In this document: positions 48,568 through 55,187 of the stretch, in pieces
Layout of the letters: each line of letters begins with the position of its first letter
Position numbering within the stretch: the first letter of the stretch is position 1
Assembly (NCBI GenBank): GCA_021464525.1
Contig: JADRCO010000097.1
Location: 1-55,187 of the forward strand
Direction of reading: 5' to 3'
Source: Rhizophagus sp. LPA8_4_AMF
Taxonomy: Eukaryota > Glomeromycota > Glomeromycetes > Glomerales > Glomeraceae
DNA: 55,187 bases
The notes under the pieces: model-generated
What the model saw: only the letters and a program-made list of their open reading frames with translations
Database searches by the model: none
What the model was told of the DNA's origin: nothing
Translations under genes and position numbers: made by a program

Positions 48568-49189
48568 TTTTAAGATTGCAAATTAAACTAGTTTTAAAAT
48601 TTGATAAAAGTTTAAACTTTAATTAAGAATATTTAAACTATTGGTAAAATATTTCAATATTATTAAAATTTAATATTTTGTTTAAATGTTTAAACATAAT
48701 AATCTATAAAAAACTTAAAAATATATTTAAAATACTAATAATATTTATATAGGTAATAAAAAAAAATTTTTTTAAGTAAATTTTTTGATTTTTATATATT
48801 TTTCAATAAATAATTATATATAAAAATGTATTTATTATTATTTTTGAAAAAATGTATGTTCTATTAGGGGATACTAATATCCTCTCTTATATTATCATGT
48901 GAACTGTAATTAATCCTGTAATATAAATAATTGTACAATATGAAGTGAACTTTTTTATACTTTTATACCTGAATAAACTTTTCTCATGCTTCCTTCTCTT
49001 CCTTTTCTTTATTACCCTTTTTTTTCTTTTCTTACCGAATACTATTTTTCTTTCTCCTATTTCTTTTCTTATTTATACTATTTATTAATAAGTATAAATT
49101 TTCATAAACAATTTCTTTTAAAGTTGAATAGAATTTTAATAATTTAATATATAATAAATATTTCCTTAAAATTTTGGTGTTGGTTATAG

Positions 49190-49450
49190 TATTACTTAGA
49201 ATTAGGGTTAGGTAAATTAACTATAGTAAATTGTGTTAACTAGTATTACTTAGGGTTAGGATTAGGTATGTTGGCTATAATAAATTGTGTTAACTAGTAT
49301 CACTTAAGGTTAGAGTTAGGTATATTAGTTATAGTAAATTGCGTTAACTAGTATTACTTAAAGTTAGGATTAGGTACATTAGCTGAGTATATTAACTAAT
49401 ATTACTTAGAATTAGAGTTAGAGTTAGTATACATTGACTGTAATATTGCT
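49190..49450 (+). repeat. 54-bp minisatellite with telomere-like motifs
   Basis: Three clean 54-bp units at 49190-49243, 49244-49297 and 49298-49351 are followed by two degenerate ones to about 49450. Each begins TAT(T/C)ACTTAG-like, contains TTAGGGTTAGG or a close variant (TTAGGATTAGG, TTAGAGTTAGG), and ends TTGTGTTAACTAG. The unit is non-coding. Confidence 0.85.
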
Positions 49451-49499
49451 TAAGGTTGGGTCTTATTTACTAACTTTTTATTTTTCTTGATTTTTTTTA

Positions 49500-49976
49500 A
49501 ATGGTTGAAGAATAGATTAATGATATTAATTTTAAAGATCTATTGGATAATGAGGACAATTTATCTGGAGGTCTGAAGATATTGATTTTGAAGAAGAAGT
49601 AGAAGATAGTCCTTTAAAAGAATCGTATAGTAGGCAAACTTCTACTTTATTTGAAATACTTGAATAGTGTTTAAAATGGTCAAATAAGATTTAAAACAAA
49701 AATAGTTTGTGTTGAAAAAGAAGATGATATATGTGCTAGAAAACTTACAAATGTTATCATGAAAGTAAGTATAAACCTAAAAAAAGGCTTATTTCTACAG
49801 AAAATCAGAAGAAAGTGTTAACTTGCATAAAAAAGTAAAGGTAAACCTGCAAATAAAAGATATTTATTGTCTATTAAAAGTCATTTCAAAAAATATGCTT
49901 GTTTAAGTAACCAAGATGAAAATACGGAGAAGATAAAAAAGAAAAATAAATGGCAATATGGAATCTTGGTACCATG
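49500..49976 (+). pseudogene. Possible FAR1/MULE-type transposase N-terminal remnant
   Basis: From the ATG at 49501 the sequence alternates frames with stops, then stays open from about 49738 to the TGA at 49974. That stretch begins KTYKCYHESKYKPKKR. A C-x-H / KYKPKK pattern followed by basic residues resembles the FAR1 zinc-binding domain at the N-terminus of MULE transposases. No catalytic DDE part is seen nearby. Confidence 0.35.
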
Positions 49977-51858
49977 ACGTCCAAAATTGTCCTTTGAAAA
50001 ATAATAAAGAAGGAAATGCTTAGTTTATTTTTTACTTGTTGCTTTATTACATTTTATTTAAGATTTTTGTAATAATAATATTTATAAATAAATTTTAAAA
50101 TTGAAATATGAGTATTTTTTTAAAATTGGAGTAAATTTGGGGAAGAATACTGGTATCCTTCAATATGAAATAAAAATTTTCATTATTTTTTTTTATTTTA
50201 TTTTTATAAAAAGTTGTATTATATTAAGAATATTATTTTATATAAATATAATCCTATTTTAAATAAATATTTTATCTAACTTGCAAATTTATTCATAAAA
50301 TTATTATATTATTAAAATAATATTTGTATAATAGTAAAATTGTTTAAACTTAATAATAAAGTTTTATAATCTGCTATATATTTCACAATTTTCTATTTTT
50401 AAATATTTGGCAAACCTATTTAAATAGTTTTGATTTAATCAGTTATTATATTTTTTTAATATACTTTTATATTAGAAAGTGACATTTATGACATAGTAAT
50501 TATTAAAAAAGAGAAAAGAATAACTAAAATTTTTATATTATACTTAATAAAATCATATGATTTATAATATAATAATTTAATTTGTTATTAAATCTGATAA
50601 AAGAAAAAGATATTTAGATTAAATATAATATAATATATATCATTCTCTTATTATAGTATTTTAAGTTATATAAAATCTATATTTTTATCAATTTTATAAA
50701 TTATAATACTAGTTAAAATTATATAATTAGTATAAATTTTTTTTTAAAATACTTATAAACTTATAAAACTAAATTTTCCATTTTTAAAAGAAAAATTTCC
50801 TTTTTAAAATTTTATGTAATATTACATAATAAATTTACTAATGGAAATAAGTTATACAATTTAAATTTATAAAATTAATGGGATATAAAATAGTGAAATT
50901 GAAATAAAATTGGAATGGAATAAATAAATAGAAAATACATATTGGATTTTTTTAATTCTATTTATATCATAAGTAATTACTGGTAAGTATAATTTAGATA
51001 ATATAAGATTTAAAAAATCTAAAAATCAATTCTTATTTCCTATGAAATTTTAAAATCAAATAATAGAAAAAAATCAAATTTTAAGAAAATTAAAAATAAT
51101 ATATATTGAAAGAATAATTATATTTTTGAATCTTTAATAGATATTAAATAAGAAAAATTACCATTGTATTGCAAATTTTACTTTATATATAACTTATTAC
51201 TCAATTCAATTTATATTAATCCTTATTTTAAAAGTAAAAGGAAAATTATAAAGAACTTAAGAACATTTTTGATCATAAGTTTAAAAGCAAAAAATGCTGT
51301 TATTATGCTTAAATATGAGTTAATATTAATATTACTTGTATTATTCATTATTTTTTATTGTAATAATAAAAATGTGATATGAAATAGAAGTTGTTAAATA
51401 TTGGGTTTTATGAATCAGATTTATTAAAAACCTAAGAGAACAATTGCAAAAATATATATTCAAATTTTGCCTTTAATAGATGTTAATATAGAACTGAAAT
51501 GAATAAAATTAAAAATCTTTTAGATTAGAAATGAATATACGTCAGACAGCTAACGTGAATCAGGTGATAGTAATGCTGGCCAAAACACTTAAAGCGTTAT
51601 AATATTGAGCGATAGTGTAGGCATCATCTGACATCTGACGCACAACATATATAGTAAACCCTTTAGACGAAAAGTCAATAATCAGGAAAATGAAAATACT
51701 ATTATAATTTACCACAGTTATAATTTATTCCTATATATATTTTTATCAAGTTACAATAAAATTTATCATATTTAATATAATATTATAACTCAAAAACAAT
51801 GTCCATTTCTAACAATGTCCAATCCCTTACAATAATATATATGTATAATAATATTTGA
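49977..51858. other. Extremely AT-rich gene-free tract
   Basis: Mostly A/T runs. It contains the right copy of the direct repeat (50485-50600). The open frame at 51164-51382 is AT-driven low-complexity sequence and is not supported as a gene. Confidence 0.55.
50485..50600 (+). repeat. Direct repeat, right copy (partner 48025)
   Basis: Same orientation and order as 48025-48145. The pair is about 2.46 kb apart and brackets one MITE, the minisatellite and the FAR1-like remnant. Confidence 0.65.
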
Positions 51859-53442
51859 TTATTCGTAATCACTTTCTCTATAAATACTATTAAATTCCAC
51901 CACCTTGACACCATTTTCTTCAATCATCTTCAATGCATTTGATTTCTCATTTCCTAATGTCGCAATTCCCAAAAATTTTAAATGATTATTACTCCTTTCA
52001 ATATAATTCAAAATTGGTTCAAAATTATTAAATTTAATATCTTGTAAATTAATTGTTGTCAAATTACAATGAACATTATCTAGAAATTGTTTAGTATTAT
52101 TATAAGAACGAGGATAACGAATTGATACTACTTCAACACTTGTAGGTAAATTTTTTGCTAAATTTTTAAAAATACCATCTTTACAATCAGATGAACTAGT
52201 AATATTCAAATTTTTAATATTTAATTTACTTAATTTACTAAAATTTTGCAATACTTGTAATGTAACATTTGAACTAATTCTAATATCTAATGTTTCAAGA
52301 TATGAACAATAATTTAATAACGCGACAATAATTGGAATAGTAGGTTTATCAATCATTAATCTACGTAATGATCCACCCAAATATTTGATCATCATAATTT
52401 TAATTTCAGATTTTAATTTTGGGGATTGAATTGATAACTCCAAAAGTTCAAAAGATGAAGATCTTAATTCTTCACAATTATCTAATGTTATCTTTTTACA
52501 ATTACGAAATTTTAAATATTTTAAATTTGACAAACCTTTAAAATTCTCAAAAGAGACTCCCTTGAAATTAATATATACAAAATCTAATGAGACCAAAGAA
52601 TCTTTTTTTAAATTTAAAGATAAGAATATATCATCTAATAATTTATTTTGAGGATTTGCTGTTCGAAAGGTATGTGTACGAGATTCATCATTTGATATTT
52701 TAAATTTTTTAAGATTACGTTGATTTTTAATAATTGAACAAATTTCTTTAATTGGTGGAGGATTTGAATTATATTTATCTATATTAATTTGTAAATATTC
52801 AAGGTTTAAACAAATATTTGAAAATTTTCTTAAAAATTCCAAGAAGATTCTATTATTTAATTCGCCTCCAACAAAATCAAATTGAATTGATTTTAAATTT
52901 GATAAATTTTTAATATAATTCTCAATAAATCGATTATTAAATATATTTCTAATTAATGAAGTTGAAGAAGTATTCATTTGTTTAATATTCTCACATTGTC
53001 TTAATAACATATAATGAAATAATGAAACAATATTATCTTTAGTTTCATCATTTAATTCTATTTTTTTAATATCAAGTTTACCAAGCCTATCAAGCCAATT
53101 TAAAATAGCTTCTCTTATATTTTTCTGATTAAATACTTTTATATATTTAGGATAATTATAAAATGTTTTACGTACATTTCTGATTGTACTTCTATTGCGG
53201 AAAAGTTTTTGTAACCGATCTATTTCTTTTTGATTTAAGAAATTTTTTAATGTTGAAATTATTCTAAAATGATTTTTTTTATGTTTTGGATTTTCAAAAG
53301 GATTTGCATAAAGTAAACGAATTATCATTTCACCCCAGGATCGAGTTACAAATAAACAGGTAAATAATGTTGAACGATCATTGTAAAGATATTTATTAAA
53401 AAGTATATAAAAACAATCGTATGTTAATTTTTGCAAACTCAT
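51859..53442 (-). CDS. F-box-like / leucine-rich repeat protein
   Basis: A single exon of 527 residues from the ATG at 53442. The frame is open upstream to an ATG at 53544, but MSLQKLTYDCFYILFNKYLY is the usual start of this fungal F-box family, so the internal ATG is preferred. Residues 1-45 are F-box-like (SLFTC-type LFTCLFVTRSWGEMIIRLLY, then NPF). The rest is leucine-rich repeat in character: LKSIQFDFVGGEL, LEYLQINIDKY, LVSLDFVYINFKGV, NLKYLKFRNCKKITLDNCEE, LETLDIRISSNVTLQVL, KLSKLNIKNLNITSS and HLKFLGIATLG. F-box proteins recruit substrates to SCF (cullin-1) ubiquitin ligases through Skp1, and the LRR part likely binds the target. The F-box match is weak and rests on the family pattern. 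Confidence 0.8.
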   Translation of the reverse strand: MSLQKLTYDCFYILFNKYLYNDRSTLFTCLFVTRSWGEMIIRLLYANPFENPKHKKNHFRIISTLKNFLNQKEIDRLQKLFRNRSTIRNVRKTFYNYPKYIKVFNQKNIREAILNWLDRLGKLDIKKIELNDETKDNIVSLFHYMLLRQCENIKQMNTSSTSLIRNIFNNRFIENYIKNLSNLKSIQFDFVGGELNNRIFLEFLRKFSNICLNLEYLQINIDKYNSNPPPIKEICSIIKNQRNLKKFKISNDESRTHTFRTANPQNKLLDDIFLSLNLKKDSLVSLDFVYINFKGVSFENFKGLSNLKYLKFRNCKKITLDNCEELRSSSFELLELSIQSPKLKSEIKIMMIKYLGGSLRRLMIDKPTIPIIVALLNYCSYLETLDIRISSNVTLQVLQNFSKLSKLNIKNLNITSSSDCKDGIFKNLAKNLPTSVEVVSIRYPRSYNNTKQFLDNVHCNLTTINLQDIKFNNFEPILNYIERSNNHLKFLGIATLGNEKSNALKMIEENGVKVVEFNSIYRESDYE

Positions 53443-53924
53443 TTTTTTAGAAGAATGAATTTTTAAGATTAAAGATTTCAAGGGAAAAAAAAAATGGTAA
53501 CGGTCAGCATTTATAAATATACGGTGCCAAACATGGTTATACAATATTCATGTGTTCTATCATTCTTTTTTGTTTTTTACAAATTCTTAATAGAATTTTT
53601 TTATTACACTTTTATACACTACTTTTAGCAATTGGATTACAAATAAACATCCCTTTTTAAGTCCTTATCTTTGTAAATCTGAAAATTTTACACAAAATTT
53701 ATTTTGACTTTGTTAAAATTTCCAAATTAGAAACTTTTATAAAATATCATTAAGATTTTGTAGATTGATACCACACTAGTGTAACGATATGTCTCTTTCA
53801 ACATTGTCTTTTTTTATCAAATGAATAAGTCAGAAACAGGAGATACATCATAATAATCAATAGAAAAACAACAAAAGCCACAAATGTGTTATTGTCTTAT
53901 TAAAATGGGATGAATGATGAGCGA

Positions 53925-54690
53925 TTAATCGAAACATGACAGGGGTTATATGTTATTTTCTAGAAAGTAAGTTTGGAATTCGAAATTGTGGCTAAAAATT
54001 TCGATTTTTAAAATAGAATCTCTATTTTTAGAAGATTTGTATCTTTATCCTTAATAAAGACGGAAAAAAAAAAAAATAATAATGCAATTAATTTATGGTG
54101 CATACTACAACTAACATACGATCAGTGTATATTACTATTCTACGGTGCATACGACCATTTCTTTACAACTAACATTCGATCAGGTCAAGCCGAGCTTCAC
54201 GAAAAATTAATCGAAACACGACAGGGGTTATATGTTATATTCTAGAATATAAGTTCGGAATTCGAAATTGTGGCTAAAATTTATTAATATTCGATATATT
54301 TTTAAATACAATATGAAAGACGAAAAAAAAAAAAAAATAATAATGCAATTAATTTGTGATGCATACTACAACTAACATACGATCAGCTATTACGACCATT
54401 TCTTTACAACAAACATTCGATCAAGGTATATTTATTGGTCGAACCGAGTTTCACGAAAAATTTATCGAAACACGACAGGGGTTATATGTTATTTTCTAGA
54501 TAGTAGGTTTGGAATTCGAACTGTGGCTAAATTTTATTACTTAACATTCGTAATAGAATCTCTATTTTTAGAAGATTCAATCTTTAGAGAATTTCTTTTC
54601 CTTAAGGAAGACGGAAAAAAATACGGAAAAAAAATAATAATGCAATTAATTTACGATGCATACTACAATTAACTGTTAACATACGATCAG
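53925..54690. repeat. Three imperfect direct repeats of about 255-280 bp
   Basis: The motif CGAAACA(T/C)GACAGGGGTTATA starts a unit at about 53930, 54211 and 54466. Each unit continues with a TTTCTAGA or TTCTAGAAT stretch, GGAATTCGAA, GTGGCTAAA, a poly-A run, AATAATAATGCAATTAATTT, GATGCATACTACAA and (except the last) CATTTCTTTACAAC. The spacings are 281 and 255 bp. No coding content is visible. The interval 53443-53924 before it holds nothing I can assign. Confidence 0.8.
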
Positions 54691-54744
54691 TGTATATTAT
54701 TATAAAATTCTAAATAGTAAAATTCGCTCACTTTAAATAATTGC

Positions 54745-55187
54745 AGTATAGTGCTAAACTTATATTCAACAAATTCTCATCCTATTACACAAATTCTATT
54801 GTTCTCGAGAAATTTTATAAAACATTAAGCCAATATATTAAATTATTAATAACAAAATTAGATCTTTTAAGAGAATTGAAAAGAAAAATGTAAAAGTTAC
54901 TTATATCGTTTATTTAATGTAATAAAAAGTAACCCAACGAAATAATTACTCACCGAATTTCATAAAAATATTATGTACGCTATTTCTTTTAAAATTCTTG
55001 TTGAAGCGGCAAGCTCAATTTGGATTTATTTAGGAGGAGGAGGGGAGGAAGTGAAGAAGGAACAGTAACAATAATAGAAGCAAGTTTAGGAGCTTTACCT
55101 TATTACAATTACGGTTCCATTCTAGATTCTACATATCCTCCTTCACTCTATAACGCCAGTGTGTAATTCAATTACGCGATTTATTAA
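54745..55187 (-). repeat. Dispersed repeat, copy 2 (inverted against 1290-1730)
   Basis: The reverse complement aligns with 1290-1730 from the GGAGGATATGTAGAATCT block through AAATTGAGCTTGC and TTCGGTGAGTAATTATTTCG to CTCGAGAACAATAGAAT-like sequence. An ATG stands just before the donor-like GGTGAGT here too. The copy may continue beyond the window. Confidence 0.6.

Noticed and set aside
51164-51382. 72-codon plus-strand frame rich in Ile, Leu, Asn and Lys
   Set aside because: AT-driven low-complexity sequence; the hydrophobic C-terminal part is expected by chance in such DNA.
51540-51660. Possible inverted repeat around CGTCAGA / TCTGACG
   Set aside because: Only 7 bases match cleanly and no target duplication is visible.
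53443-53544. 34-residue upstream extension of the F-box/LRR gene
   Set aside because: The family normally starts with the Met at 53442 directly before the F-box; the extension has no features.

Overview
The window looks like nuclear DNA of an arbuscular mycorrhizal fungus of the Rhizophagus type. This is inferred from several things. The base composition is very AT-rich. Genes carry many short GT..AG introns (about 70-100 nt). Gene families include MATH-BTB, BTB-SPRY and TKL-like kinases with cysteine-rich N-termini, F-box/LRR proteins, Crinkler and zinc-ribbon pseudogenes, a chitin synthase and small secreted proteins. No species can be fixed without a database search. I found no tRNA, rRNA or CRISPR array.

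Layout, left to right. A partial unknown gene sits at the left edge (138-493, minus). A compact gene-rich block (2.4-11.1 kb) follows: a MATH-BTB gene, a crotonase-family enoyl-CoA hydratase ending in the peroxisomal signal SKL, a 23-exon NatB auxiliary subunit (NAA25/Mdm20) and a KCTD-type BTB protein. From 11 to 23.9 kb lies a repeat-eroded tract. Its only intact gene encodes a small secreted protein, surrounded by decayed copies of that gene and by several diverged duplications. At 23.9-27.6 kb is a four-exon gene fusing ankyrin repeats to a division II chitin synthase. From 28.6 to 34 kb there is a short spliced gene of unknown function, a dead zinc-ribbon/nuclease-like gene, a dead Crinkler gene and a hAT-type MITE. 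From 36 to 44 kb come BTB-BACK-SPRY, a second MATH-BTB and a TKL-like kinase. From 44 to 51.8 kb is an extremely AT-rich gene desert with two more MITE-like elements, a 54-bp minisatellite holding telomere-like motifs and a FAR1/MULE-like remnant. An F-box/LRR gene (51.9-53.4 kb) and an interspersed triple repeat close the window.

Genes that may work together: four BTB proteins and one F-box protein are all plausible substrate adaptors of cullin-RING ubiquitin ligases, so five of the eleven apparently intact gene models point to protein turnover. The two MATH-BTB genes share identical first and second exon lengths (138 and 190 nt) and intron phases, so they are paralogues. The remaining genes are unrelated housekeeping (NatB, fatty-acid metabolism, cell-wall synthesis) or signalling and secreted functions.

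Exon coordinates were worked out by hand from splice sites, reading frame and family similarity. All multi-exon models given as CDS keep frame across every junction. Family assignments rest on motif recognition from memory, not on a search.
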